64,000 nt of DNA from Streptomyces mobaraensis NBRC 13819 = DSM 40847 (GCF_017916255.1 NZ_CP072827.1:2914001-2978000), one strand, 5' to 3'; shown: positions 35,781 to 44,701, counted from the first letter of the stretch. Made by a program: numbers and translations. The notes: generated from the letters alone by a model not told the origin.

Positions 35781-37613
35781 GTGGACGCGCAAGGCCGTGG
35801 GCGGGCGGACGGCATCGACCCCGCCGACCAGTGGGTGTTCGACCCCAAGACCGGCAGCTACGAGCTGCGCCTCGACCCCTCCGACACGTCGGGTCCCTCC
35901 TCTGACCATGTCTCCCCCGCCGGTGCGCGGTCCAATCCCGTCGGCGGCAATCCGCCGGGTGGCGCCCCCGGCGCGCGGAAGAAGCCCGTGCCGGGCGCGC
36001 GGAGCGGCGGGCGGCCCCTTCCCGAGCAGCGCGGTGGGCGGCGGTCGGGCAAGGCGGCGGCCGGCAGGGCCGCCGGCGGCGGTGCCGCCGCGAACGCCGC
36101 CGCGGGCCGCCGCAAGGCGAAGCCGAAGAAGAGCACGAAGAAGAAGGTCCTGCTGTGGACCGGCGGCACCCTGGCGTTCCTGCTGGTGGGCGGCTCGCTG
36201 GGCGCGTACCTCCTCTACGAGCACCTCAACGGCAACATCGAGAAGGTCGACGTCGGTGTGGACAACGAGGCCGTCCCCGACGGCCCGGTGAACATCCTGG
36301 TGATCGGCACGGACAAGCGCTCGGGCAAGGGCAACACCGGCTACGGCGACGACGGCAGCGTCGGCCACGCCGACACCACGCTCCTCTTCCACGTCGCCGA
36401 GGACCGCTCCAACGCGACGGTGATCTCCATCCCGCGCGACATGATCACCGACATTCCCGAGTGCCCCACCAAGAAGGACGGCACCACCCGGAACATCCCC
36501 GGCTCCAAGAAGGTGCGCTTCAACGAGAGCCTGGGGCAGGAGGACCGCGACCCCGGCTGCACCTGGCGGACGGTGGAGAAGATCACCGGACTGAAGGTCA
36601 GCCACTTCATGATGGCGGACTTCAACGCCGTCAAGTCGCTGTCCTCGGCGGTGGGCGGCGTCGAGGTGTGCGTGGGCAAGGACGTCAACGACCCCAAGTC
36701 CCACCTCAAGCTGTCGGCCGGCAAGCACGAGATCGAGGGTGAGCAGGCGCTGGCGTTCGTCCGCACCCGGCACAGCTTCGGCTTCGAGAGCGACCTGGAC
36801 CGCATCAAGCTCCAGCAGCAGTTCCTGAGTTCGATGATCCGCAAGATGAAGTCGGACGACACCCTCACCAACCCCAAGAAGCTCTACGACCTCAGCAACG
36901 CGGCCACCAAGTCGCTGACCGTCGACACGGGCATAGGGTCCATCACCAAGCTCACCAGTCTGGCCAAGGAGCTCAGCAAGGTGAGCCTGAAGAACATCAC
37001 CTTCACCACGCTGCCGGTCATGGACAACCCCGCCGACGGCAAGATCCGCAAAACGGTCATCATGGACGAGGCCAAGGCCGAGCCGCTGCTCGCCATGGTC
37101 CGCGAGGACGTCTCCCTCACCGAGGTGAAGCGCAAGGAGAAGGCCGCCAAGGAGAAGGCCGACGCCGCCGCGAAGGAGAAGGACGCCAAGCAGGCGGCCC
37201 TGCTCAAGGGTCCCAAGGCCGAGCCGGCCAAGGTCCGCGTCAAGGTGCTCAACGGCAGCGGGAAGGTGGGCGCCGCCCAGGAGACCGTGACCTGGATGCA
37301 GAACGCCAAGGGCATGCCGCACGCCGGCAACGGCGGCAACGCGGGCGCCGGCGGCCAGAAGACCGCCAAGACCACCCTGCAGTTCGCCCCGAACCAGGCC
37401 GATCAGGCGCGGGCCCTGGCGGAGGCCATGGGCCTGCCCGCCGACGCCCTCCACCAGACCGACAAGGACGCGGCCCCCCTGGCCGAGATGACCCTCACCC
37501 TCGGCGCCGACTTCAAGGGGGCCGGCGTGCCGGTCACCCCGCCGAAGGCCCCGAAGCAGGCCCCCAAGGACATCCAGCGGGTAGAAGCGGACAACCAAAT
37601 CTGCGCGAAGTGA
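35781..37613 (+). CDS. LCP family protein with LytR_C domain (2 of 5)
   Basis: 610 aa, GTG at 35781 with GGAGG twelve nt upstream. The first 110 residues are Gly/Ala/Arg rich with a Lys-rich KKSTKKK stretch before one transmembrane helix (about 120-140). LCP domain about 170-390: VIGTDKRSGKG, GHADTTLLFH, SIPRDMITDIP, AFVRTRHSFGFESDLD. A Lys/Ala-rich linker (about 440-480) is followed by a LytR_C domain (VRVKVLNGSGKVGAAQE). The chain ends DNQICAK, with a Cys three residues from the end. In Gram-positive bacteria the LCP enzyme joins wall polymers to peptidoglycan; LytR_C is of unknown function. The gap to copy 1 is 248 nt, so an internal promoter is possible. Confidence 0.93.
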   Translation: MDAQGRGRADGIDPADQWVFDPKTGSYELRLDPSDTSGPSSDHVSPAGARSNPVGGNPPGGAPGARKKPVPGARSGGRPLPEQRGGRRSGKAAAGRAAGGGAAANAAAGRRKAKPKKSTKKKVLLWTGGTLAFLLVGGSLGAYLLYEHLNGNIEKVDVGVDNEAVPDGPVNILVIGTDKRSGKGNTGYGDDGSVGHADTTLLFHVAEDRSNATVISIPRDMITDIPECPTKKDGTTRNIPGSKKVRFNESLGQEDRDPGCTWRTVEKITGLKVSHFMMADFNAVKSLSSAVGGVEVCVGKDVNDPKSHLKLSAGKHEIEGEQALAFVRTRHSFGFESDLDRIKLQQQFLSSMIRKMKSDDTLTNPKKLYDLSNAATKSLTVDTGIGSITKLTSLAKELSKVSLKNITFTTLPVMDNPADGKIRKTVIMDEAKAEPLLAMVREDVSLTEVKRKEKAAKEKADAAAKEKDAKQAALLKGPKAEPAKVRVKVLNGSGKVGAAQETVTWMQNAKGMPHAGNGGNAGAGGQKTAKTTLQFAPNQADQARALAEAMGLPADALHQTDKDAAPLAEMTLTLGADFKGAGVPVTPPKAPKQAPKDIQRVEADNQICAK

Positions 37614-37714
37614 ATCCTGCGAACACACTTGTGCATCTCACTACCCGGTAACAGAGTCACCAGGTACAACGCACCTGCCCTGCGGGCCGTGCGCACCATT
37701 CAGGGGGAGGCCCA

Positions 37715-39493
37715 ATGCGGCTCAACGGTCTACGGGGGGACGAAAAGGCCGAAAACGGGGGCGAAGAGAAGTCCGGGAAGGAGGAGGCGTCCGGCAAGGA
37801 CGCCGCCTCCGCCGCCGGAAACGGCGGCGCGGACAAGGGAACTGACCGTCCGTCGGGCGGTGGCGGCAGACCGCCGCGCCGCCGCGCCGTCCGAATAATC
37901 CGCTGGACCGCGCTCTGCCTCGCACTGCTCGTGCTCGGGGCGTCCGCGGCCGGCTACCTCTACTACCGCCACCTCAACGGCAACATCCGCAAGGGCAAGC
38001 TCAACCTCGGCGACAAACAGCTCGACCGGAGCGTCCCCAACGCGGCGGGCCAGCGCCCCCTGAACATCCTCCTCCTGGGCTCGGACAGCCGGAACAGCAA
38101 GGAGAACCAGGACCTCGGCGGCGCCCGCGAGGACGCCGACCGGCCGGCCCTCGCCGACGTCCAGATGCTGGTCCACGTCTCCGCCGACCGCAGCAACATG
38201 TCGGTCGTCAGCGTCCCGCGCGACACCCGCGTGACCATCCCCAAGTGCACCGACCCGGCGGACGGCAAGGTCTACAAGGAGACCAGCAGCCAGATCATCA
38301 ACACCAGCCTCCAGAACGGCGGTCCCGGCTGCACGGTGGCCACCTGGGAGGAGCTCACCGGCATCCCCATCGACCACTTCATGATGATCGACTTCGCGGG
38401 CGTGGTGAGCATGGCCGACGCGGTGGGCGGCGTGCCGGTCTGCGTGAAGAGCAACATCCGCGACGACAAGTCGGGGCTGCGGCTGGAGAAGGGCACCCAC
38501 ACCATCAAGGGCGAGCAGGCCCTCCAGTGGCTGCGCACCCGGCACGGCTTCGAGGACGGCAGCGACATCGGCCGTACCCACGCCCAGCACCTCTACATGA
38601 ACTCGATGGTCCGTCAGCTGAAGTCCGGCAGCCGGCTCAGCGACCCCGGGCAGCTCACCGACCTCGCCGAGTCGGCCACCAAGGCGCTGACCGTCGACAA
38701 GGACCTGGGATCGGTCAAGAAGCTCTACGACCTCGGCAACGACATCAAGCGGGTGCCGTCGAGCCGGATCACCATGACCACCATGCCCTGGGTGCAGGAC
38801 CCGCAGGACCCGGACGCCCACGTCATCCCCAAGAAGGGCGACGCCGACAAGCTGTTCTCGCTCGTCCGCAACGACATCGCGCTGGACGGCAAGGACAAGA
38901 AGAAGCCCGAGCCCGCCGACGCCAAGGGCCCGGCGAAGCACGCCGCCACGCCGGCCAAGGACAAGATCGCCGTCACCGTCTTCAACGGCACCGGCACCGC
39001 CGTCCTCCCGCCCGCCACCGGCCGCGGCTCGGACATCGCGTCGTACCTCGTCAAGCAGGGCTTCACCAAGACGACGTCGGACTCCACCCCGCGCGCCCAG
39101 GCCGACACCACGATCACCTATCCGAAGCAGACACAGCGCGCGGATGCCCTGGCCGTGGCCAAGGCGCTCGGCCTGCCGGAGGACGCCGTACGGCTGTCCC
39201 CGTCGGCGGAGCAGGTGACGCTGGTGATCGGCGGGGACTGGCGCGAGGGCGACACGTACCCGAAGCCCGCGGACGCCAAGGGGAACGGGAAGGGCGACGC
39301 CAAGAAGGCGGACGGGAAGAAGTCCGGCGGGAGCAAGCCCGGCGGCGGGGACGACGAGGACCCGAAGCACAAACAGGGTGCCAACTCCGACAACACCGAC
39401 AACGCCGACAACAAGGCCCCGGAGAGCGCCGACCCGCTCAACGGCGACGACAAGTCCGCCTGCATGGAGGTCAACCCGATCAACCGGTTCTGA
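37715..39493 (+). CDS. LCP family protein with LytR_C domain (3 of 5)
   Basis: 592 aa, ATG 37715 behind GGGGGAGG. N-terminal 55 residues Glu, Lys and Gly rich and cytoplasmic, one transmembrane helix about 62-85, LCP domain about 105-330 (LLGSDSRNSKE, ALADVQMLVHV, SVPRDTRVTIPKC, LQWLRTRHGFEDGSDI), then LytR_C (KIAVTVFNGTGTAVLPP). The Asp of the usual DT motif is followed by V-Q-M-L rather than T-T-x-L. It ends DKSACMEVNPINRF. It shares the two extra Cys of copies 1 and 2 (IPKC and PGCTVATWE). A clear terminator follows at 39519-39556. Confidence 0.93.
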   Translation: MRLNGLRGDEKAENGGEEKSGKEEASGKDAASAAGNGGADKGTDRPSGGGGRPPRRRAVRIIRWTALCLALLVLGASAAGYLYYRHLNGNIRKGKLNLGDKQLDRSVPNAAGQRPLNILLLGSDSRNSKENQDLGGAREDADRPALADVQMLVHVSADRSNMSVVSVPRDTRVTIPKCTDPADGKVYKETSSQIINTSLQNGGPGCTVATWEELTGIPIDHFMMIDFAGVVSMADAVGGVPVCVKSNIRDDKSGLRLEKGTHTIKGEQALQWLRTRHGFEDGSDIGRTHAQHLYMNSMVRQLKSGSRLSDPGQLTDLAESATKALTVDKDLGSVKKLYDLGNDIKRVPSSRITMTTMPWVQDPQDPDAHVIPKKGDADKLFSLVRNDIALDGKDKKKPEPADAKGPAKHAATPAKDKIAVTVFNGTGTAVLPPATGRGSDIASYLVKQGFTKTTSDSTPRAQADTTITYPKQTQRADALAVAKALGLPEDAVRLSPSAEQVTLVIGGDWREGDTYPKPADAKGNGKGDAKKADGKKSGGSKPGGGDDEDPKHKQGANSDNTDNADNKAPESADPLNGDDKSACMEVNPINRF

Positions 39494-39518
39494 CCGGTTC
39501 TGGCCTGTGGGCCGACGA

Positions 39519-39556
39519 CGACGGGCCGCCCCCCGTACACCGGAGGCGGCCCGTCG
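39519..39556. terminator. bidirectional terminator between LCP gene and GT2 gene
   Basis: 12-bp perfect stem CGACGGGCCGCC / GGCGGCCCGTCG with a 14-nt loop, between the convergent LCP gene (ends 39493) and the GT2 gene (ends 39571). It can act on both transcripts. Confidence 0.75.
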
Positions 39557-39570
39557 GACGGCGGCGTCCG

Positions 39571-40584
39571 CTACGCCCGCACCGCCGGGCGGCGGCTGGC
39601 GATGACGCGCTTCGCGAGCGAGCGCGGGCTGGTCAGGAAGCCGAAGCCCCACGACATGTGCATGGTGGCCAAGGCCACCGGGATCTGCGCCCGCGCCTTC
39701 AGCGGCAGGCCCTTGCCCGCGGGCACCGAGCCGGCGACGATCGCCGCCAGGTAACCGCCCGGCACGACCAGCGCCCACGGCGTCACCACCGCGCCCACCA
39801 CGAGCCCGGCCGCGATGGCGACGACGGCGGTCGGCGGGGCCAGGTAGCGGAGGTTGATCGAGCCCTTGTGGAAGCGGGCGACGACGTGCCGCCAGCGGCC
39901 GTAGTCCTTGTACTGCTTGGCGAGCGCCCGCACGCTCGGCCGGGGGCGGTACGAGACCTTGAGCTCCGGCGAGAACCAGATCAGCCCGCCGGCCTCGCGG
40001 ATGCGGAAGTTCAGCTCCCAGTCCTGGGCGCGGATGAACTCCTCGTTGTACCCGCCCTGCCGCTCCAGCGCCTCCCGCCGGAAGACGCCCAGGTAGACGG
40101 TCTCGGCCGGGCCCGCCTCGCCACCGGTGTGGAACGCCGCGTTGCCGACCCCGATCTTCGAGGTCATGGCGGCGGCCACGGCCCGCTCCCAGTCGTTCTC
40201 CCCCTCGGCGTGCATGATGCCGCCGACGTTCTGCGCACCCGTCTCGTCCAGCAGCCGCACGGCCGTCTTGATGTAGTCGGGCGAGAGCATGCCGTGCCCG
40301 TCCACCCGCACCACGATCGGGTGACGCGACGCCTTGATCGCCGCGTTCAGGGCGGCGGGGGTGCGGCCGGTCGGGTTGGGCACCGTGTGCACCCGGGGGT
40401 CCTCACGGACGAGCTCGGCGGCGATCTCGTCCGTACGGTCGGCGGACGGGCCGAGGGCGATCACCACCTCCAGCTCACCGGCGTAGTCCTGCTCCAGGAT
40501 GTGCCGCACGGAGGTGCGCAGATGACGCTCCTCGTTGAGCACCGGCATGATCACGGAAACTGCGGGCGGCTGCTGCTCTGGCAT
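39571..40584 (-). CDS. glycosyltransferase family 2 protein
   Basis: 337 aa from the ATG at 40584, with CCGAGGAACC upstream. The N-terminal GT-A domain (about 8-220) carries VSVIMPVLNEERHLRTSV (nucleotide-binding start), VVRVDGHGMLSP (metal-binding DxH/DGH variant) and AQDWELNFRIREAG (the acceptor ED-like motif, here QDW). Two to three C-terminal hydrophobic stretches (about 245-300: TAVVAIAAGLVVGAVVTPWALVV) suggest membrane attachment. It lies between LCP genes 3 and 4 on the opposite strand, which suggests it makes part of the polymer that LCP enzymes attach. Specific sugar unknown. Confidence 0.92.
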   Translation of the reverse strand: MPEQQPPAVSVIMPVLNEERHLRTSVRHILEQDYAGELEVVIALGPSADRTDEIAAELVREDPRVHTVPNPTGRTPAALNAAIKASRHPIVVRVDGHGMLSPDYIKTAVRLLDETGAQNVGGIMHAEGENDWERAVAAAMTSKIGVGNAAFHTGGEAGPAETVYLGVFRREALERQGGYNEEFIRAQDWELNFRIREAGGLIWFSPELKVSYRPRPSVRALAKQYKDYGRWRHVVARFHKGSINLRYLAPPTAVVAIAAGLVVGAVVTPWALVVPGGYLAAIVAGSVPAGKGLPLKARAQIPVALATMHMSWGFGFLTSPRSLAKRVIASRRPAVRA

Positions 40585-40802
40585 GGTTCCTCGGAGGTAC
40601 GGGGGTCAGGGGTTCACCCCGCGGTGGACGGAAACGCCGCCACGTTACCGCGAACGGGGGACGCGGAGCCGCGCCGCCCGGGTGGCGGGCGGGGGCCGGA
40701 CGGCGTGGAACCCCGGCCTGTTGATCGTATTGACCTACGGTGACCCGGTTCCGTCCCCCTGCTGCGCCGGGGGTGCCCCCAGCTCGTCGCGGAGGTCACG
40801 AA

Positions 40803-42629
40803 GTGCCAGTACCAGACCCAGGACCGGACAGCGCCCGCCGCCCGGACCGCGGCCGGCACGGCGCCCCCCGACGGCCCCGCTGGGGACTGCGCGTCGCCAC
40901 CGCGCTCGCCGTCGTCATCCTCGTCGCCGGCGGCGCCGGGCACGCCGTGGTGCACGGCATCGACCGGGGCATCCGCCGCGTGGACCCCTTCACCGGCCTC
41001 TCCCACCGCCCCCGCACGGGCCACGGCACCACCATCCTGGTGGTGGGCACCGACGGCCGCGACACCATCACCGAGGACGAGCGCACCCGCTACCACCTGG
41101 GCGGCGAACCGTGCCACTGCACGGACACCATGCTGCTCGTCCACCTCTCCCGGGGCCGCGACCGGGCCTCCGTCGTCAGCCTCCCGCGCGACACCTACAC
41201 CGTCCTCCCCGCCCGCGCCGACGCCTCCGGCGCCCTCCGCCCGGCCCATCCGCAGAAGCTCAACGCCGCGTACGCGGAGGGCGGGCCCGCGCTGACCGTC
41301 AGCACCGTCGAGCAGCTCACCGGAGTGCACGTCGACCACTACCTGGAGGTCGACTTCGCCGGCTTCATGCGCACGGTCGACCTGGTCGGCGGGGTGCGCG
41401 TGTGCACCGAGGAGCCGCTCCGGGACGACCACAGCGGGCTCGACCTGCCGGCCGGGACCAGCACGCTGAACGGCGGCCAGGCGCTGCAGTATGTCCGCTC
41501 CCGGCACCTCGACGCCAGCGCCGACCTCGGCCGGATGCGCCGCCAGCAGCGCTTCGTCGCCGCCCTGCTCCAGCGGGCGACGAGCAGCGGGGTGCTCCTC
41601 GACCCGCCGGTGTTCCGGCGGGTCGCCGCCGCCCTGCTGGGCGCGGTCCGCGCGGACCGCGGTTTCGACGCGGCCGAGTTCGTCGAGCTGGGCCGTACGC
41701 TGCGGGGGCTCCGGCCGGCCGCGACCGAGTTCACGTCGGTGCCGATCGCGGCCGTCGACTTCCCGGTGCCCGGGGTCGGGTCGACCGTGCGGTGGGACGA
41801 GAACGCGGCCGCGCCGCTGTTCCGGGCGCTGCGGGCGGATCGGCCGCTGGCGGGGGCGGTGGCGGGCGGGGGGCCGAGCGGGGGTCCGACGGAGCCCGCG
41901 GGGGCGGATGCGGACGCGGACGCGGATGCGGATGCGGACGCGGATGCGGATGCGGACGCGGATGCGGATGCGGACGCCGAGGCGGACGGGAAGGGGCCGG
42001 GGGCGGTGGGCGTTCCCGGGGCGGTGGGCGCCGGCGTGCCTCTGGGTGTCCCCGTACCCCTGGGCGTCCCTGGGCCGGTGGGCGTCCCCGGACCGTCGCA
42101 GGCGCCGGCGCCGGTGCCGGTGCCGGTGCCGGTGCCCGGCGGGGCGTCCGCCGCTCCGGCCGTCCCGGGGGTTCCGGGCCCCTCGGGGGTCCCGGGCGTT
42201 TCCGGGGTTCCGGCCGCTTCGGCCTCGCCCGGCGGACCCGCGCCCATCGAGGTGGCCCCCGGGCAGATCCGCGTCCAGCTCCTCAACGGTTCCGGCCGCC
42301 CCGGGCTCGGGCAGGAGACCGACGCGGCGCTGCGGGCCGCCGGCTTCCTCACCACCGGCCTGCCGGCCGACGCCCCGCCGCCGACCGCGCTGCGCACGGT
42401 GATCGCCTTCGACCCGCGCTGGGACCGCTCCGCCCGCTCCCTCGCGGTGGCCCTGCCGGGAGCCGAACTGCGGGCCGTGCCGGGGCAGGGGGCGTTGATG
42501 CAGGTGACGCTGGGGGCGGATTTCGCGGGGGTGCGGGAGGTTCGGGGGCCACGGCCGGCGGCCGGGCAGGGGGCGGGCTCCGTCGCGCAGGGGGTGGTCA
42601 CGGGGGACCGGGTGGTGTGCGGCGACTGA
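40803..42629 (+). CDS. LCP family protein with LytR_C and Asp-Ala repeat (4 of 5)
   Basis: 608 aa from GTG 40803, chosen because GGAGG ends eight nt before; an earlier start at 40740 is possible. One N-terminal transmembrane helix (about 30-52), then the LCP domain with all canonical motifs: VVGTDGRDTI, CTDTMLLVHL, SLPRDTYTVLP, QKLNAAYAEGGP, LQYVRSRHLDASADLGRM. A long linker (about 360-490) has a run of Asp-Ala dipeptides, then Val-Pro-Gly repeats. LytR_C follows (QIRVQLLNGSGRPGLGQET). It ends DRVVCGD with a Cys at the third-last position. Belongs, with copy 5, to the subtype with canonical KLN. Confidence 0.92.
   Translation: MPVPDPGPDSARRPDRGRHGAPRRPRWGLRVATALAVVILVAGGAGHAVVHGIDRGIRRVDPFTGLSHRPRTGHGTTILVVGTDGRDTITEDERTRYHLGGEPCHCTDTMLLVHLSRGRDRASVVSLPRDTYTVLPARADASGALRPAHPQKLNAAYAEGGPALTVSTVEQLTGVHVDHYLEVDFAGFMRTVDLVGGVRVCTEEPLRDDHSGLDLPAGTSTLNGGQALQYVRSRHLDASADLGRMRRQQRFVAALLQRATSSGVLLDPPVFRRVAAALLGAVRADRGFDAAEFVELGRTLRGLRPAATEFTSVPIAAVDFPVPGVGSTVRWDENAAAPLFRALRADRPLAGAVAGGGPSGGPTEPAGADADADADADADADADADADADADAEADGKGPGAVGVPGAVGAGVPLGVPVPLGVPGPVGVPGPSQAPAPVPVPVPVPGGASAAPAVPGVPGPSGVPGVSGVPAASASPGGPAPIEVAPGQIRVQLLNGSGRPGLGQETDAALRAAGFLTTGLPADAPPPTALRTVIAFDPRWDRSARSLAVALPGAELRAVPGQGALMQVTLGADFAGVREVRGPRPAAGQGAGSVAQGVVTGDRVVCGD
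41904..41988 (+). repeat. in-frame GCGGAC/GCGGAT hexamer array
   Basis: About 14 copies of a GCGGA(C/T) hexamer that encode Ala-Asp (with one Ala-Glu), within the linker of LCP protein 4. Length is likely to vary by slippage. Confidence 0.85.
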
Positions 42630-42638
42630 GCGCCGGGG

Positions 42639-42752
42639 TCCCAGTCCCGCCCCTTCCCGTTTCTTGCGGGGGCTCCGCCCCCGCACTCCCGAAACCGCGC
42701 TCCGCGCGGTTGTCCTCAAACTCCACCAGAGGGGGCACCCCCAACGGGCTGA
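42639..42752 (+). repeat. intergenic repeat, copy 4
   Basis: Another forward copy (CCCGCCCCTTCCCGTTTCTT, a GCGGGGGCTCCGCCCCCGC hairpin, a second ACCGCGCTCCGCGCGGT hairpin). Its tail is of a second type: GAGGGGGCACCCCCAACGGG then CTG, shared with 48347-48458. It lies between the convergent LCP 4 and thioesterase genes. Confidence 0.8.
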
Positions 42753-42763
42753 TCATGCGCCCC

Positions 42764-43321
42764 TCAGTCCTCCAGGCCCTCCGCCGCCCGGTTCATCCGC
42801 AGTTCCTTGATCGCGCGGCGGCGCGCCAGCCGGTGCGTGCGCCGGATCTGCGCCTCCTGGTAGCGCCGCCGGTCCTTCTCCGTCTCCGGCAGGACCGGCG
42901 GCACGGGCCGCGGCTTGCCCTCCTCGTCGACGGCGGCGAAGACGAGGTAGGCGCTGCCGACCTGCACGGCGGGCGTGGACTCGTTCCAGCGCTCGGCCAT
43001 GACGCGGACGCCGACCTCCATGGAGGAGCGCCCGGTCCAGTTGCACTGCGCCTGGACGTGGACGAGGTCACCGACACGGACCGGCTCCAGGAACGCCATC
43101 TCGTCCATGGACGCCGTCACGGCGGGACCGCCGGAGTGCCGGCCGGCGACCGCGCCGGCCACGTCGTCCACCAGTTTCATGATCACCCCGCCGTGCACGG
43201 TGCCCAGAAGGTTCGTGTCGCTCGCGGTCATGATGTGGGACAGCGTCGTACGGGAGGCCGAGGTCGGCTTGCCGGGTATCCCGGCCGTGCCGGACTCGGG
43301 GGCCCGGTCCTGAGTGGTCAT
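42764..43321 (-). CDS. acyl-CoA thioesterase, hotdog fold
   Basis: 185 aa from the ATG at 43321 (MTTQDRAPESG). The hotdog helix motif is NLLGTVHGGVIMKLVDDVAG, and MDEMAFLEPVRVGDLVHVQA and SMEVGVRVMAE follow, as in YciA/BACH-type acyl-CoA hydrolases that cut acyl-CoA thioesters. The C-terminal 40 residues are basic (EKDRRRYQEAQIRRTHRLARRRA) and go beyond the fold. The start codon lies at the end of a long inverted repeat. A frame extending to 44347 overlaps the LCP 5 gene on the other strand and is a shadow. Divergent from LCP 5. Confidence 0.9.
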   Translation of the reverse strand: MTTQDRAPESGTAGIPGKPTSASRTTLSHIMTASDTNLLGTVHGGVIMKLVDDVAGAVAGRHSGGPAVTASMDEMAFLEPVRVGDLVHVQAQCNWTGRSSMEVGVRVMAERWNESTPAVQVGSAYLVFAAVDEEGKPRPVPPVLPETEKDRRRYQEAQIRRTHRLARRRAIKELRMNRAAEGLED

Positions 43322-43347
43322 GCACCCCACTGTATGCGGGGTGCATG
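43319..43347 (-). promoter_or_regulatory. palindrome covering the thioesterase start codon
   Basis: 10-bp perfect inverted repeat CATGCACCCC ... GGGGTGCATG with a 9-nt spacer. In the minus-strand RNA the second arm is GGGGUGCAUG, which contains a GGGG Shine-Dalgarno-like stretch and the AUG itself. It could be an operator at the start site or a stem that shuts off translation. Confidence 0.6.
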
Positions 43348-43441
43348 TACCCGGCCGCCCGTGTGTCAGCTCTGCAACAGCCGTGACCCGGTCCGGTACC
43401 ACCCGGCCGGAGCAGTCCCGCGGGCGGGCACACTTCTCCTC

Positions 43442-44701
43442 ATGAGTGAGTGGCCCGAAGTGCGGAACAACGACCGCCGGTACCCGTATGGAGGCGGCGG
43501 CGCGCACCCGCGCCCGGAAGGGGCGCGCGGTGGCCCGCGCGCGCACCAGGGCGGGCCACCGCCGCAGTACGGGCAGCCGGGACCGCCGCCCGGCGCACCG
43601 GGCGGCCACCGTGACGACGGTTACAACACCGGACAGGTCTACGGACGCGGCGGCGGTCCGGGCGGCACCCCCGGCGGGCCGGCCGCGCCGCGGCGCTCGC
43701 CGCGCGGCGGCGGCCGGCCGAACTGGCGCAAGCGGATCACCATAGGTCTGCTCGCCTTCCTCGCCGTGGTGCTGGTGGTCTCCGTGAGCACCTACTTCTG
43801 GGCCGACTCCAAGCTGCGCCGCGAGGTCGACCTCGGGAAGGTGGAGGACCGCCCGTCGGGCGGCGAGGGCACGAACTACCTGATCGTCGGCTCGGACAGC
43901 CGGGAGGGGCTGTCGGACGAGGACAAGAAGGAACTGCACACCGGCTCGGCCGACGGCAAGCGCACCGACTCGATGATGATCCTGCACACCGGTGACAACG
44001 GCACCACCATGCTCAGCCTGCCGCGCGACTCGTACGTCACCATCCCGGCGTTCACCGGCCAGAAGACCGGCAAGCGGTTCCCCGCCTCGACCCACAAGCT
44101 CAACCAGGCGTACGCGGACGGCGGCCCGGAGCTGCTGGTCAGGACCATCGAGTTCAACACCGGACTGCACATCGACCACTACGCGGAGATCGGCTTCGGC
44201 GGGTTCCGCAGCCTGGTCGACTCGCTCGGCGGCGTCGACATGTGCCTCGACAAGCCGATCAAGGACCGCGACTCGGGCGCCGACCTCAAGGCCGGCTGCC
44301 AGACGCTGGACGGCAAGCAGTCGCTGGCCTTCGTCCGCCAGCGCCACCAGGAAGCCGACCAGGACCTCGGCCGGATGCGCAACCAGCAGAAGTTCCTGAA
44401 CACGCTCGCCAAGCAGGCGGCCTCGCCGTCCACCGTCCTCAACCCGTTCACCCTCTACCCGGTGATCGGCTCCGGCCTCGACACCCTGATCGTCGACGAC
44501 GACATGGAGCTGTGGGACCTGACGTCGATGTTCTGGGCGATGAAGGGTGTCACGGGCGGCGACGGCAAGCAGATGACGGTCCCGATAGGCAACGCCAACC
44601 TGGCGACGCGCGGCGACGGCGTCGCGGTGAAGTGGGACCCGGTCAAGTCGAAGCAGCTCTTCGCTCAGCTGAAGAAGGACGAGAAGGTCACGGTGGAGTA
44701 G
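43442..44701 (+). CDS. LCP family protein (5 of 5)
   Basis: 419 aa from the ATG at 43442 (MSEWPEVRNNDRRYP). A Gly/Pro/Arg-rich cytoplasmic tail (1-95), one transmembrane helix (about 98-120, ITIGLLAFLAVVLVVS), then the LCP domain with VGSDSREGLS, KRTDSMMILHT, SLPRDSYVTIP, HKLNQAYADGGPE and AFVRQRHQEADQDLGRM. No LytR_C domain and no terminal Cys. It is the most canonical of the five and the closest to characterised LCP enzymes. An upstream open frame reaching 40535 is a shadow of LCP 4. The 24-nt gap to the convergent VOC gene leaves no room for a separate terminator. Confidence 0.94.
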   Translation: MSEWPEVRNNDRRYPYGGGGAHPRPEGARGGPRAHQGGPPPQYGQPGPPPGAPGGHRDDGYNTGQVYGRGGGPGGTPGGPAAPRRSPRGGGRPNWRKRITIGLLAFLAVVLVVSVSTYFWADSKLRREVDLGKVEDRPSGGEGTNYLIVGSDSREGLSDEDKKELHTGSADGKRTDSMMILHTGDNGTTMLSLPRDSYVTIPAFTGQKTGKRFPASTHKLNQAYADGGPELLVRTIEFNTGLHIDHYAEIGFGGFRSLVDSLGGVDMCLDKPIKDRDSGADLKAGCQTLDGKQSLAFVRQRHQEADQDLGRMRNQQKFLNTLAKQAASPSTVLNPFTLYPVIGSGLDTLIVDDDMELWDLTSMFWAMKGVTGGDGKQMTVPIGNANLATRGDGVAVKWDPVKSKQLFAQLKKDEKVTVE

